Notes: generated from the sequence alone by a model not told the origin. A stretch of 64,000 nucleotides of DNA from Mycobacterium gordonae (GCF_001417955.2 NZ_LKTM01000310.1:1-64000); one strand, 5' to 3'; shown: positions 8,500 through 19,973, counted from the stretch's first letter. Numbers and translations are program-made.

Positions 8500-8872
8500 G
8501 TTGGAGCACCGCTTGGGCGAAGTCGCGGTGAGCGCTATTTATCCGCGGCAGCTCATCAAGATAGATCTTGCGTTTCGTCGCCTCCCACACCACACGGGCA
8601 TTGCGGTCGCGCTCGAATAGGAGCTTTCCGTACAACGCGATCCGTCCCGCAAGTTCAAGAGGAGCGTCATTGAGTACGAGCAGGTCGACACCAACGGGCA
8701 GCAGGACCTCGAACGCGTCCGGGTGCGGCTCTTCAAAATAGGCCGCAATATCGACGTCGGATTGTGCATCGGAAGTGCCCGAGGCTCGGCTGCCGTGCAA
8801 GTAGGCAAACACGGCGCCGTGCTGGCGCAGCGCCTCGGTGGCGTCCGCGATCCGGGTGTCAACCTCATTCAC
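8489..8872 (-). CDS. mntA: MntA-type minimal nucleotidyltransferase antitoxin
   Basis: A 127-residue DNA polymerase beta-like minimal nucleotidyltransferase. It carries GSX10DXD as G27-S28 through D39-V-D41 in HGSRASGTSDAQSDVDI. In known systems MntA neutralises HepT by AMPylating the Tyr in the toxin motif using ATP. The 11-bp overlap with hepT and the matching motifs in both partners support a working type VII-like toxin-antitoxin module. The start is a GTG without a strong ribosome-binding site. Confidence 0.85.
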   Translation of the reverse strand: MNEVDTRIADATEALRQHGAVFAYLHGSRASGTSDAQSDVDIAAYFEEPHPDAFEVLLPVGVDLLVLNDAPLELAGRIALYGKLLFERDRNARVVWEATKRKIYLDELPRINSAHRDFAQAVLQRGG

Positions 8873-8934
8873 CGTTCGATTGTCTCACCGCAGAGCGTTC
8901 GACGGCTGGAAGCGATCCCGTCGACTCAGAATGC

Positions 8935-10221
8935 TCAGCCCGCGACCTGACCCGGCTCGGTGTAGGGCGCACCGAGCCCGTGCACCGGACGGTACCCGCG
9001 CTTGCGCGCTTTCTTGGCGGCGTCGCGGATCATCTTGTAGAGCCCGAGGAACGCGGCATGGTCGGTGGCGACGAACGGCGTCAGCAACCGGTTGTGCACG
9101 ACGGAGAACGCCACCCCGGTCTCCGGGTCGTTCCACCCGACCGAGCCACCCAGACCGACGTGACCGAATCCCGGCATCACGTTGCCGATCGGCAGACTGT
9201 GGTAGCCCAGGTGGAAGGCCATCGGCACGAAGATGTTGCGGTCGCGCTGCACGACCTTCTCCCCCGTCAGGCCGGCGACCAGCCGCCGCGACAGGAACTG
9301 GGTGCCGTCGACCTCTCCGCCGTTGGCGATCGCGCCGTACATCCGCGCCAGCGCGCGGGCCGTCACCACCCCGTTGGCGGCGGGAAGCTCGCCGTCCAGC
9401 ATCGGCATGTCGCCCTGCACGGCAGCGATCACACCCGGGAAGTACATGGACCGGTAACCACCGGAGAACTGGTTGGCGATTCGCTGCACGGCGCAGGTCA
9501 CCAGCCGGTTGGCCGCGAGGTCCTGCGGCATGATGATCTCGGCCGCGCGGGTCGGCGAGCCGGCGGGCGGGCGGCCCAGGTGGAAGCCGTCGGTACCCAG
9601 CGGCTCGGCCAGTTCCTCCCGGAACAGGACGCGCATGTCCTTGCCGGTGACCGCCCGGGCCAGCCCGGACATCAGCCAGCCGAACGTCAGCGCGTGATAG
9701 GCCGGTTTGCCCAGCAGCCGTCCCGGAGACGCCGCGGCCAGCCGCTCCTCCATCAGGACGTGGTCCAGCAACTCCTCCTGCTTGGCCCCGCGCAGCCCCG
9801 ACAGGCCGGCGGTGTGCTTCATGACGTCGCGAACCGTCATGTTCGCCTTGCCATTGGCGCCGAAGGAATGCCAGTACTCGGCGACCGGTGCGTCGTAGTC
9901 GATCAGCCCGCGGTCGGCCAGGCGGTGAATCACCGTGGCCGCCATGCCTTTGGTGGCCGAGAAGACCATCGGGGCGGAGTCCGCCGACCACGGCACCTTG
10001 CCGTCGCGGTCCGCCCAGCCCTTCCAGACATCGACGACGGGTTGCCCGTCGAGATAGACCGCCAGCGCCCCGCCGCCGAAGCGGTGACCAGGGAACATGG
10101 TCGAGAATGCACGAACGACGCAACCAAAGTGGGAGTCCGCGGCACCGAACACACCATGCCCTGCGTCAGGGGCATCGTGAGAAGGGACAGCGCGGCGATC
10201 GACTCCGATGTCTACCGTCAC
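8935..10221 (-). CDS. lipL: LipL-like serine beta-lactamase-fold esterase/lipase
   Basis: A 428-residue serine hydrolase of the beta-lactamase/penicillin-binding-protein fold used by many mycobacterial esterases (family VIII). The catalytic SXXK is S88-A-T-K91, and the second motif Tyr is in PAYHALTFGW near residue 175. No signal peptide is obvious. Length and position (next to meaB) match Rv1497 LipL. It would hydrolyse short acyl esters, possibly at the cell surface. It starts at a GTG 63 bp after the meaB stop and may be co-transcribed with it. Confidence 0.85.
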   Translation of the reverse strand: MTVDIGVDRRAVPSHDAPDAGHGVFGAADSHFGCVVRAFSTMFPGHRFGGGALAVYLDGQPVVDVWKGWADRDGKVPWSADSAPMVFSATKGMAATVIHRLADRGLIDYDAPVAEYWHSFGANGKANMTVRDVMKHTAGLSGLRGAKQEELLDHVLMEERLAAASPGRLLGKPAYHALTFGWLMSGLARAVTGKDMRVLFREELAEPLGTDGFHLGRPPAGSPTRAAEIIMPQDLAANRLVTCAVQRIANQFSGGYRSMYFPGVIAAVQGDMPMLDGELPAANGVVTARALARMYGAIANGGEVDGTQFLSRRLVAGLTGEKVVQRDRNIFVPMAFHLGYHSLPIGNVMPGFGHVGLGGSVGWNDPETGVAFSVVHNRLLTPFVATDHAAFLGLYKMIRDAAKKARKRGYRPVHGLGAPYTEPGQVAG

Positions 10222-10284
10222 GGCTTTGAATTTACTTCGCTTTCGTAGAGTCCACGGGCAAACAAGGACAAATTTACCTTTCCG

Positions 10285-11256
10285 TTAGGTCGTTGCGATC
10301 TCAAGTATTTGCTGGGCGGCTAGGGCCGGCGTCAGCTCGCCGTCGCGTACCTGACGTTCCACGTCCCGGCGGATCTTTCGCACCTCGGGATTGGACATCA
10401 CCCGGTCCAACACGGTGTCGCGGACCATCTGCCAGGTCCAGTCAACCTGCTGCTCGCGGCGGCGCGCCTCGAACTGGCCGGCTTCGGTGAGCACTTCGCG
10501 GTGCTTCTGAATGGTTTCCCACAGCTCGGCCAGGCCGGTGCCTTCGATTGCGCTCATCGTGAGAACTGGTGGCCGCCAAATCGATTCGCGCGGATGAATC
10601 AACCGGATCGCTCCGGCGAGCTCTCGGGCCGCCAGCCGCGCGTCCTTGAGGTGCTCACCGTCGGCCTTGTTCACCACGACGATGTCGGCGAGCTCCAGCA
10701 CGCCTTTCTTGATGCCCTGCAGCTGATCCCCGGTGCGGGCCAGGGTGAGCAGCACGAAGGTGTCGACCATATTGGCCACCGCCACCTCGGACTGCCCTAC
10801 CCCGACGGTCTCGATCAGGATCACGTCAAAACCCGCCGCCTCCAACAGGACAACGGTTTCCCGGGTGGCCTTTGCTACCCCGCCGAGGGTTCCGGATGTC
10901 GGAGACGGCCGGACGTAGGCGTGGGGGTGCGTCGAGAGGCGAGCCATGCGGGTCTTGTCACCCAGAATCGACCCCCCGGTGCGAGTGGACGAAGGGTCCA
11001 CAGCCAGCACCGAGACCTTGTGCCCCTGTTCGATCAGGTGCATCCCCAGCGCTTCGATGGTGGTGGATTTGCCCACCCCGGGCACCCCGGTGATTCCGAC
11101 TCGATGCGCGTTGCCGGCATCCGGCAGCAGGGCGAGCAGCAGCCGCTGGGAGTTCTCGCGGTGGTCGGCGCGGGTGGATTCCAGCATGGTGATGGCCCGC
11201 GGCAGCGCGGCGCGGTCACCGGAGCGAATCGCCTCGGCCAGATCCTCGACGTTCAT
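10285..11256 (-). CDS. meaB: MeaB, methylmalonyl-CoA mutase chaperone GTPase
   Basis: A G3E P-loop GTPase that gates cofactor B12 loading and protects methylmalonyl-CoA mutase. Seen: Walker A GVPGVGKST (about 57-65), the ArgK/MeaB signature VDPSSTRTGGSILGDKTRM, switch region ETVGVGQSE, and NKAD for guanine recognition. The C-terminal dimerisation arm is intact. The frame runs back to a GTG at 11307, but that stretch is a copy of a dispersed intergenic repeat, so the ATG at 11256 is preferred. It follows mutB on the same strand. In M. tuberculosis the mazEF4 toxin-antitoxin genes lie between the two; here there is only a gap of about 140 bp. Confidence 0.9.
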   Translation of the reverse strand: MNVEDLAEAIRSGDRAALPRAITMLESTRADHRENSQRLLLALLPDAGNAHRVGITGVPGVGKSTTIEALGMHLIEQGHKVSVLAVDPSSTRTGGSILGDKTRMARLSTHPHAYVRPSPTSGTLGGVAKATRETVVLLEAAGFDVILIETVGVGQSEVAVANMVDTFVLLTLARTGDQLQGIKKGVLELADIVVVNKADGEHLKDARLAARELAGAIRLIHPRESIWRPPVLTMSAIEGTGLAELWETIQKHREVLTEAGQFEARRREQQVDWTWQMVRDTVLDRVMSNPEVRKIRRDVERQVRDGELTPALAAQQILEIATT

Positions 11257-11281
11257 GCCCGGGCCCACCCCGCGGTTGCGT

Positions 11282-11339
11282 CGACACTGAATCCAGGTAC
11301 AAGACACGCCGAGGACGGAGTGCGTAGTTTCAGTCTCGG
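11282..11339 (+). repeat. dispersed 58-61 bp intergenic repeat, copy 1
   Basis: A copy of a short dispersed element whose core is CGACACTG, then GACACGCCG, GTGCGT and TCAGTCTCGG at fixed spacing. By eye it matches the copy at 59313-59373 at 43 of 58 positions without gaps. It sits in the mutB-meaB gap. Confidence 0.6.
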
Positions 11340-11394
11340 CGAGCCTTTCACCGCAGGGCCACCCTGAGCGGACGTAAGAGTCGTCACACGCGCA

Positions 11395-13647
<2,253 letters not shown>

Positions 13648-13649
13648 CG

Positions 13650-15509
13650 TTATGCCCCCAACCTGGTGAGCAGATTCGAAAGCGCTTCGACTGCATTGAT
13701 TTTCGCTGTCAAGTACTCGTCGGGCCGGTGCTCGGCATCGCCCACGGCTTTTTCCGGCCCGGCCAGGTACACCCGCTCGATGCCGGCGTCGCGTGCGGCC
13801 TGCACCACACCGGACACCTCGTCCGGGTAGCGCTTGTCGGTCCCGCAGATCACCGCCGCCGTGGGAGACCCCGCCGCCAGGGCGGCCTGCGCGACACTCG
13901 CGGCGTCGACGGTGCCGGGGTTGACCGCTTCGATGCCGCCGGACGCCAACAGGTTTGCCGCGAACGTGGTGCGGACGTTGTGTTCGGCCAGCGGTCCCAG
14001 TGGCAGCAGCAATACCTGTGGGCGCGCGTCATGCTCGGCGAGATAGGCGTCCGAGCGGTCGCGCAGCGCCTCGAACTCCGCGGCGTAGCGCACCACGTGG
14101 CCCGCTCTGCCAAGTGAATCACCTTGTGGCAGCGGCGCTTCGCCGAGGTTGGGAAATTCGTTGACGCCGGTGATCGCGATGCGGCGGTGCGCGATGTCGT
14201 CGGCGCGCCGGGCGGCCAGCTCGCCGATCTGTGCGGCCAGGTAGTCGTGCGCGTCGACGAACCCGCCGTGCGACTCGATGGACTGGAAGTGCTCCCAGGC
14301 CCGCTCGGCCAGCTGCTTGGTCAGGTCCTCGACGAACCACGACCCGCCGGCCGGGTCGAGGACCCGCCCCACGTGCGACTCCTCGAGCAGCAGCAACTGG
14401 GTGTTGCGGGCGATCCGGCGCGCGAAGCTGGTGGCCGTGCCCGGCCAGCCGCCGGGGATAGACACGTCGAAGGCGTAGACCAGCACGGTGTCGGCTCCAC
14501 CGACACCAGCGCCGAAGGCCGCCAGCGTGCAGCGCAGCATGTTCACCCAGGGGTCGCGCTGGGTCATCATGGGCAACGACGTCTCCGCGTGCACGACGGC
14601 CGCGCCGCTGTCGGCTTCTCCGGCCACCTCGGCCACCCGCGCCCACAACTGGCGCACGGCACGCATCTTGGCCAGCGTCATGAACTGGTCGTCGTCGGCG
14701 GCAAGCCGGAAGCTGACCTGACGCAGCGCCTGCTGCACCGGCAGCCCGGCTTCGGTGAGCGCCCTCAGGTAGGCGACCGCCGCCGCGATCGTCGCGCCGA
14801 GTTCCCAGGCGGCGGTGGCGCCCAGATTGTGGAAAGCAGGTCCGTCGACGGTGATCGCCCGCACGCCATGCTGGTCGCCGGCGCGCGTCGCCACCGCGAC
14901 GACGTCCTCGAGCGTCGGGGCGTCGCGCTCACTGAGCGTCGCGGTCAGCGGGTCGGCGCCCAGATCCACCGACACCAGCGCGCGCTGATCGGCCTCCACC
15001 TGCTCAGCCAGCGAAAACATGGCGTCGGCGGCGGCGACGTAGTCGGCCCCGGCGTCGATGATGACCGGAGCCATGCTCAGGTACACACCGTCGAGCAGAC
15101 CCGCCAGCTGGTCGGGCGCCACACCGGACTCCCCGACCCGCAGCAGCAGCCCGCTGACCCCCTCGCCGAGCGCGGCCAGCAACGCTGCGTTGGCCTCACC
15201 TACCGACACCCCGGGCAGGGGGAACGCCTCGACGACCTTCCAGCCGGACTTGACGTCGCGCGACGGGTCACCGCCACGCACGAACGGCCATTGCCCGGGC
15301 AGCGGCGGCTCGGGCAATTCGTCGAATGCGGTGTACAGCGGCCGGATGACGAACCCGTCGTAGGTCGGGGTCTCTAGGCGCTGCTCCGGGTGATCGCCCA
15401 GCTCGGCGGGATCGACTCGGGCGCTCTTGGCCAACACACCGGCAACCGCACTGCGCCAGCGCCCGCGAACCTGTTCTAGGTCGGCGAGTTCGGGTACGTC
15501 AATGGACAC
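13650..15509 (-). CDS. mutA: methylmalonyl-CoA mutase small (beta) subunit
   Basis: A 619-residue non-catalytic partner of MutB. It has the same barrel plus Rossmann architecture but lacks the DXHXXG cobalamin motif in its C-terminal domain, as expected for the small subunit. WPFVRGGDPSRD near the N-terminus and ITGVNEFPN in the linker are recognisable. It is first in the mutA-mutB-meaB operon and diverges from a TVP38-type gene across a 192-bp gap. That gap contains a direct repeat of GGCTAAT (15574 and 15583) that may belong to the promoter. Confidence 0.95.
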   Translation of the reverse strand: MSIDVPELADLEQVRGRWRSAVAGVLAKSARVDPAELGDHPEQRLETPTYDGFVIRPLYTAFDELPEPPLPGQWPFVRGGDPSRDVKSGWKVVEAFPLPGVSVGEANAALLAALGEGVSGLLLRVGESGVAPDQLAGLLDGVYLSMAPVIIDAGADYVAAADAMFSLAEQVEADQRALVSVDLGADPLTATLSERDAPTLEDVVAVATRAGDQHGVRAITVDGPAFHNLGATAAWELGATIAAAVAYLRALTEAGLPVQQALRQVSFRLAADDDQFMTLAKMRAVRQLWARVAEVAGEADSGAAVVHAETSLPMMTQRDPWVNMLRCTLAAFGAGVGGADTVLVYAFDVSIPGGWPGTATSFARRIARNTQLLLLEESHVGRVLDPAGGSWFVEDLTKQLAERAWEHFQSIESHGGFVDAHDYLAAQIGELAARRADDIAHRRIAITGVNEFPNLGEAPLPQGDSLGRAGHVVRYAAEFEALRDRSDAYLAEHDARPQVLLLPLGPLAEHNVRTTFAANLLASGGIEAVNPGTVDAASVAQAALAAGSPTAAVICGTDKRYPDEVSGVVQAARDAGIERVYLAGPEKAVGDAEHRPDEYLTAKINAVEALSNLLTRLGA

Positions 15510-15701
15510 CGATTTACTCCTGTTTCCGCAGCAATAGGCAGTCTTGCTTCGGCTTACTTCGGGCTTGTCGCTTGGCTAATAAGGCTAATTGATCGGCACC
15601 AAAATCTAGGAATCGAGGTGCCGCCGAGCGGAACACCACCGCCACGAAACGCCAGCCCCGGGAAACTCGATATTCATTTTCGCCCCGTACGCTTGATATC
15701 C

Positions 15702-16490
15702 GTGACGACCGCCGCGATCAGCAAAACCACCGATACGGTGCGCGGCATCGCCCTCGCTCTGATCTCGGCGGCGCGTCAGGCATCGGTGCCGCGACTTATC
15801 GCAACCGTGGTGGGAATCACAGTCCTGGTGGCGGTGGCGCTGCTGGTCCCGCTGCCTACGGCGATGGAAATGCGCGACTGGGCCCGCTCACTGGGACCGT
15901 GGTTCCCGCTGGTGTTCTGGCTGGTGCACACCGTCGTCACCGTGCCCCCCTTCCCCCGCACCGCGTTCACCCTGGCTGCCGGCCTGCTGTTCGGACCGGT
16001 GATCGGCGTGGCCATCGCGGTGACGGCCAGCACGGCCAGCGCTGTGCTGGCGACACTGCTGATCCGCGCGACCGGCTGGCGGCTCAACCGGCTGGTGCGC
16101 AGCCGCACGATCGGGCGGCTTGATCAGCGACTGCGCGAGCGAGGCTGGCTGGCCATCCTGTCGCTACGGTTCATTCCCTTTGTGCCGTTCTCGGCGATCA
16201 ACTACGCCGCCGGCGCCTCGGCCGTGCGGGTGATGCCCTACACGTGGTCGACGGTGGCCGGCCTGTTGCCCGGTACCGCGGCCGTGGTGATTCTCGGCAA
16301 CGCGTTCGCCGGGGATGCCAGCCCGCTGCTGGTGCTGGTGTCGGTGTGCACCGGGGCGCTCGGGTTGTGCGGGCTGGGCTACGAGATCCACCAGTACCGG
16401 CAACACCACCGGCACACCACCGAGGCGGAACCTGTCTCCGGGCCGGCGCATGTCTCCGAACCGGAGCACGAACCGGCGGTCACGCCCTGA
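15702..16490 (+). CDS. TVP38/TMEM64 (DedA-like, SNARE-associated) membrane protein
   Basis: A 262-residue polytopic membrane protein with the SNARE-associated/VTT domain. Seen: the re-entrant loop FPRTAFTLAAGLLFGP and the RFIPFVPFSAINYAAGAS segment typical of this family, followed by two more hydrophobic spans and a hydrophilic C-terminal tail. VTT proteins act as lipid scramblases or in membrane homeostasis; the role here is not established. It corresponds to Rv1491c. The GTG at 15702 gives the conserved start, though the frame continues upstream to 15618. Confidence 0.85.
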   Translation: MTTAAISKTTDTVRGIALALISAARQASVPRLIATVVGITVLVAVALLVPLPTAMEMRDWARSLGPWFPLVFWLVHTVVTVPPFPRTAFTLAAGLLFGPVIGVAIAVTASTASAVLATLLIRATGWRLNRLVRSRTIGRLDQRLRERGWLAILSLRFIPFVPFSAINYAAGASAVRVMPYTWSTVAGLLPGTAAVVILGNAFAGDASPLLVLVSVCTGALGLCGLGYEIHQYRQHHRHTTEAEPVSGPAHVSEPEHEPAVTP

Positions 16491-16521
16491 CGCCTGACCT
16501 GCCCGCGCAGGGTCTCTTCTG

Positions 16522-17370
16522 ATGTCACAGGCGCAGTTCCTGCGCACGCTCGCGCTGCTGGCCGGAGCGTTGGTGTCGCTGGTGGTGGCGTCCTGGCCGT
16601 TGCTGGCGCGCGGGCAGTCACGTGCCTACAGCTGGCGATTGTCGTTCGTCGCGCTGTTGAGCGCGGCAGCGTTCGTGGCCGCCATCTTCGTGCCCGGTGT
16701 CAGGAAGCCCACCGCGCAGCCGCTCGTCGAACTGCCTCCGCTGCCCACCATCGGCCCCGGAACCGCCGTCGCCGTCACCTTTGCCGACGGCACTGGCGGA
16801 ATGGCCTGTACCGCAGGGTTTCTGGTGCGCAGCGCCGGCGGCGAGACCGGGTTGCTCACCGCGGGTCACTGCAACAAGCCCGGCGAGGCCAGCCGGGTGA
16901 GCATGAATGCCGGTGGCGGTCCGTACCAGAGCGTGGGAACGTTCACCCAGACCGTCAGCGAGGGCACCCGCGGCGAGGCCCACGACATGGGGCTCATCAC
17001 TCTGGACTCCGACACCGTTCCCCGGACCGCGTCGATCGCGGGGGCGATGCCGGTCGCCCGGGTGGCCGGCGACGTCCAGGTCGGCGAGCAGTTGTGCAAA
17101 TTCGGGATGAAGACCGGCCGGGTCGAATGCGGTCAGGTCACCGAAGTCACCGAGAGCAAGGTGGTGTTCCTGGCGGCCAGCCAGTGTGGCGACTCCGGCG
17201 GGCCCGTCTACCTCATCCAGCCCGACGGCGCGGCGGCGGTGGGAATTCACATCCGCGGCGGGCGAGCCAATGACCCCAATCCCGGATGTTCGCGCCCCGC
17301 AACGTTTTCCGTCGCCGAACTGGTGCGGCCGTGGCTCGACCAGTGGGGACTGACGGTGGTGACGGACTGA
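16522..17370 (+). CDS. membrane-anchored trypsin-like (S1) serine protease
   Basis: A 282-residue protein with two N-terminal hydrophobic spans (about 5-27 and 40-58) and an extracytoplasmic S1 protease domain. The full catalytic triad is visible: His116 in LTAGHC, Asp155 in HDMGLI, Ser225 in GDSGGP. The paired cysteines around the His and Ser loops could form disulfides. The fold is closer to small actinobacterial alpha-lytic/streptogrisin-like enzymes than to HtrA, and there is no PDZ domain. It starts 31 bp after the TVP38 gene and is probably co-transcribed. Substrate unknown. Confidence 0.8.
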   Translation: MSQAQFLRTLALLAGALVSLVVASWPLLARGQSRAYSWRLSFVALLSAAAFVAAIFVPGVRKPTAQPLVELPPLPTIGPGTAVAVTFADGTGGMACTAGFLVRSAGGETGLLTAGHCNKPGEASRVSMNAGGGPYQSVGTFTQTVSEGTRGEAHDMGLITLDSDTVPRTASIAGAMPVARVAGDVQVGEQLCKFGMKTGRVECGQVTEVTESKVVFLAASQCGDSGGPVYLIQPDGAAAVGIHIRGGRANDPNPGCSRPATFSVAELVRPWLDQWGLTVVTD

Positions 17371-17383
17371 CGCGGCGCGGTCC

Positions 17384-17442
17384 CCGTGACGGCGAAATTG
17401 CGACCACGGTTGTGCCTTAGGCGCAACGCACAGCCGTCACGG
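17384..17442. terminator. compound inverted repeat between convergent genes
   Basis: Ten-base arms CCGTGACGGC (17384-17393) and GCCGTCACGG (17433-17442) are perfect complements. They enclose a second, inner pair TTGCG/CGCAA. The element lies where the protease gene and the sensor-kinase gene converge and overlaps the kinase stop codon. A bidirectional transcription terminator is the simplest reading, although it has no T-tract. Confidence 0.55.
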
Positions 17443-18921
17443 CAATCTCGACGCGGACCCGGGCCGACCACCCAACGGCAGGCTCAGCCTGAACTGCGCG
17501 CCTCCGTCGTGCGGCAGGCACACCAGGTCACCGCCGTGCGCGCGGGCCAGGGCGCGCGCGATCGAGAGTCCCAGCCCGGCCCCGCCATGGTCGCGGGCAC
17601 GCGCGGCGTCCAGGCGCACCAGCCGCTCGAAAACGCGGTAACGCTCGTCGTCCGGGATGCCCGGGCCGGTGTCGGTGACAATCACCTGCGCCGCCGCGGC
17701 GTCCGCGGTCACGTCGACGGTGATGACGCCGTCGGCCGGAGTGTGCCGGCGGGCGTTGTCCAGCAGGTTGGACAGAATCTGCGCGACGCGCGTGGGATCC
17801 GCCCGGACGCTCAGCTGCGGCAGGCCGGTCCGGACGACGGAAAGCTGCGGAGCCAGCATCGCGGCGCGCTGCGCCTCGGCCTCGGCGATGGCCGCCAGGT
17901 CGGTGTCCTGGACGTCGAGTGGCAGCCCCGCGTCGATGCGACTCAGGTCCAGCATGTCGGCGACCAGCCGTCCCGCCCGGCGAGCATCGGACTGCAACAG
18001 GCTGGCCCGCCGGTATTGCGCACTCGCCGCCGAGTCGCTCTCGTGGGCGGCCAGCTGTTCTGCGGCCGCCTGCATGCCCGCTATCGGGGTGCGCAACTCG
18101 TGCGCGGCATCGACCAGAAACTGACGGGTCGCGGCTTCGGCCCGCTGCGCGGTCTCGGCAGCCTGCCTGGCCCGCAGCTCCGAATCCTCCAGGGCGTCCA
18201 GCATTTCGTCGAAAGCGTTTGCGGCCCGGCCCAACTCGGTGTCGGCCCGGGACGGACGCAGCCGTCGGCCACGATCGCCGGTGGCGATGTCCCTGGCCAG
18301 GGTCGTCAACCGGTCCAAGGGCCGCAGGGCCGCCTTGCTGACGGCGATCAGCAGGAGCGCCGCCACCAGCAGCGTCACCAGTCCGGCACCGACCATCAGC
18401 TGCCGCAGCTGCCGGGTCACCTGGGTGGTCTGAGTGGTGTCCGCGACCAGGATCAGCCGGGCGCCGTCGGGCAACGGGTGCACCACCACCGTGGCCGTGC
18501 CGTCAGGCGGGGGTCCCGGCGGCGGTGGCGGAGGCAACAGCACCGGACCTGACGGCGGCATCGGCATCGGGCCGGGTGGCGGCGGTGGGCCGGGTGGCGG
18601 TACCACCGATCCCGCTTTGATGTCGGGGCTGATTCCCGGGTCGCCATATTTCGCGCCGTCGGAAAGCACCACCAGCGCCCGCACGGTGCCGCCGTTGAGC
18701 TGAGCGGCCAGCAGATCGGGCGGCGTATTGGCGGCGACCAGGGCGTCGGCCCGCGACGTGGCAGCGAGCAGGCGGTCGTGCAGACTGCGTTGGGCCTGCA
18801 TGCCCAGGGTGACGTCGATCGTCACGCCGAGCACTGCCAGCAGGGCGGCGAGCAGTGCCACCACCAGCAGCACCACCCGGCGCTGCAGTGACGGGGTGGC
18901 GGTCGTCGGGTCGGTGGTCAT
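17437..18921 (-). CDS. two-component sensor histidine kinase with polyproline sensor loop
   Basis: A 494-residue membrane kinase. It has a TM near 15-38, an extracytoplasmic region, and a second TM near 175-195. A HAMP domain follows, then HisKA with the phosphorylated His274 in DAAHELRTP. The HATPase_c domain has NLLDNARRHTP, DTGPGIP and GGAGLGLSI. The extracytoplasmic region contains an almost pure Pro/Gly run (about residues 108-139), unusual for a sensor. It overlaps the upstream response-regulator gene by four bases (ATGA). It presumably phosphorylates that regulator. Signal unknown; the neighbouring genes encode similarly proline-rich membrane proteins. Confidence 0.9.
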   Translation of the reverse strand: MTTDPTTATPSLQRRVVLLVVALLAALLAVLGVTIDVTLGMQAQRSLHDRLLAATSRADALVAANTPPDLLAAQLNGGTVRALVVLSDGAKYGDPGISPDIKAGSVVPPPGPPPPPGPMPMPPSGPVLLPPPPPPGPPPDGTATVVVHPLPDGARLILVADTTQTTQVTRQLRQLMVGAGLVTLLVAALLLIAVSKAALRPLDRLTTLARDIATGDRGRRLRPSRADTELGRAANAFDEMLDALEDSELRARQAAETAQRAEAATRQFLVDAAHELRTPIAGMQAAAEQLAAHESDSAASAQYRRASLLQSDARRAGRLVADMLDLSRIDAGLPLDVQDTDLAAIAEAEAQRAAMLAPQLSVVRTGLPQLSVRADPTRVAQILSNLLDNARRHTPADGVITVDVTADAAAAQVIVTDTGPGIPDDERYRVFERLVRLDAARARDHGGAGLGLSIARALARAHGGDLVCLPHDGGAQFRLSLPLGGRPGSASRLP

Positions 18922-19628
18922 GATCGCTGCGGCTGCAGGCGGTACCCGATGCCGCGCACGGTCTGCAGAATCCGGGGTCCGTGCGTTTCGAGTTTGCGCC
19001 GCAGGCTGCTGACGTGCACCTGCACCAGGTTCGCGTCGTAGGCGTCGTAACCCCAGACCGCGTTCAGGATTTGGTGGGCGCTGACGATCCGGCCGCGCTG
19101 TTCGACCAGGAATTCCAGCAACCGCAATTCGGTGGCGGTCAGGTCCAGGGGGTGCCCGTCGCGCGCCGCCACCCCGGCGTCGGCGTCGAGGATCACGTCG
19201 CCGAACTGCACCACTTTGGGCAGTCGTCCCCGTCGCCGCAGCACAGCGCCGACCCGCGATACCAGTTCGGCGAGTTCGAAGGGTTTGACCACGTAGTCGT
19301 CGGCGCCACCGTCGAGGCCGCGCAACCGGTCCGGCAGCCCGTCACGCGCGGTGATCAACACGATCCCGACCTCACCGTATTCGCGGACCACATCGATGAG
19401 TTCGAACCCGTCCCGGCCCGGCAACATCACGTCGAGCACCACCAGATCGGGCCGCAGACCCGCCAGCGTCTCTTCCAATCCTGTTCCATCGCAACGGGTG
19501 TCGGTGTGATATCCGGCATCGGCCAATGCCTCGCTGACCATCTCACGAATAGTTTCGGAGTCCTCGACCACCAACACACGCGGAGTGCCGACACTGAACT
19601 GGTCCGTCGCCGACCGGCTGTCCGTCAT
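18918..19628 (-). CDS. OmpR-family response regulator
   Basis: A 236-residue regulator with a receiver domain (phospho-acceptor Asp66 in LVVLDVMLPGRDG, conserved Lys in YVVKPFE) and a C-terminal winged-helix DNA-binding domain (LTATELRLLEFLV, NLVQVHVSSLRRKLE, TVRGIGYRL). The ATG at 19628 is preferred over an upstream in-frame start because it aligns with the usual N-terminus and a GGGGG stretch precedes it. It diverges from two proline-rich membrane-protein genes and is first in the operon with its kinase, so it may control the divergent genes. Confidence 0.92.
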   Translation of the reverse strand: MTDSRSATDQFSVGTPRVLVVEDSETIREMVSEALADAGYHTDTRCDGTGLEETLAGLRPDLVVLDVMLPGRDGFELIDVVREYGEVGIVLITARDGLPDRLRGLDGGADDYVVKPFELAELVSRVGAVLRRRGRLPKVVQFGDVILDADAGVAARDGHPLDLTATELRLLEFLVEQRGRIVSAHQILNAVWGYDAYDANLVQVHVSSLRRKLETHGPRILQTVRGIGYRLQPQRS

Positions 19629-19706
19629 GCCCCCATTCTTAGTCGCGACCCGGACGTGCCCGCGAATTTCCGGCCGCATTTCCCGCTGACGGCGCACAAT
19701 CCCCCT

Positions 19707-19973
19707 ATGACCTCCGACCGCACCAATACCCCAGCACCTCCTCGCCGCTATTCCACCGGCGCGCTGGTCGGCGCCGGGATCGCCGGCGCGGCACTCGGCG
19801 CGGCCGCCGCGTTCGCAGTGACCGGCCTGGTCTTCACGGTCCGCGTCGAGCTACCCCCGCCGCCGTACCCGCAGTTCTCGACTGCTGTGCCAACCCAGCC
19901 GCCGAGCGCACCCCCGACATCCGCGCCGGCCAGTCTGCTCCCCAGCCGGCCTCCGCTGCCCGGACCGCCCTGA
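19707..19973 (+). CDS. small proline-rich single-pass membrane protein
   Basis: An 88-residue protein beginning MTSDRTNTPAPPRRYSTG. It has one hydrophobic span (about 17-45, rich in Ala/Gly) and a Pro/Ser/Thr-rich C-terminal tail. I do not recognise a family. It shares its plan and its MTSD start with the next gene, so the two look like paralogues of a small proline-rich envelope family. It starts 78 bp from the divergent response-regulator gene. Confidence 0.6.
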   Translation: MTSDRTNTPAPPRRYSTGALVGAGIAGAALGAAAAFAVTGLVFTVRVELPPPPYPQFSTAVPTQPPSAPPTSAPASLLPSRPPLPGPP

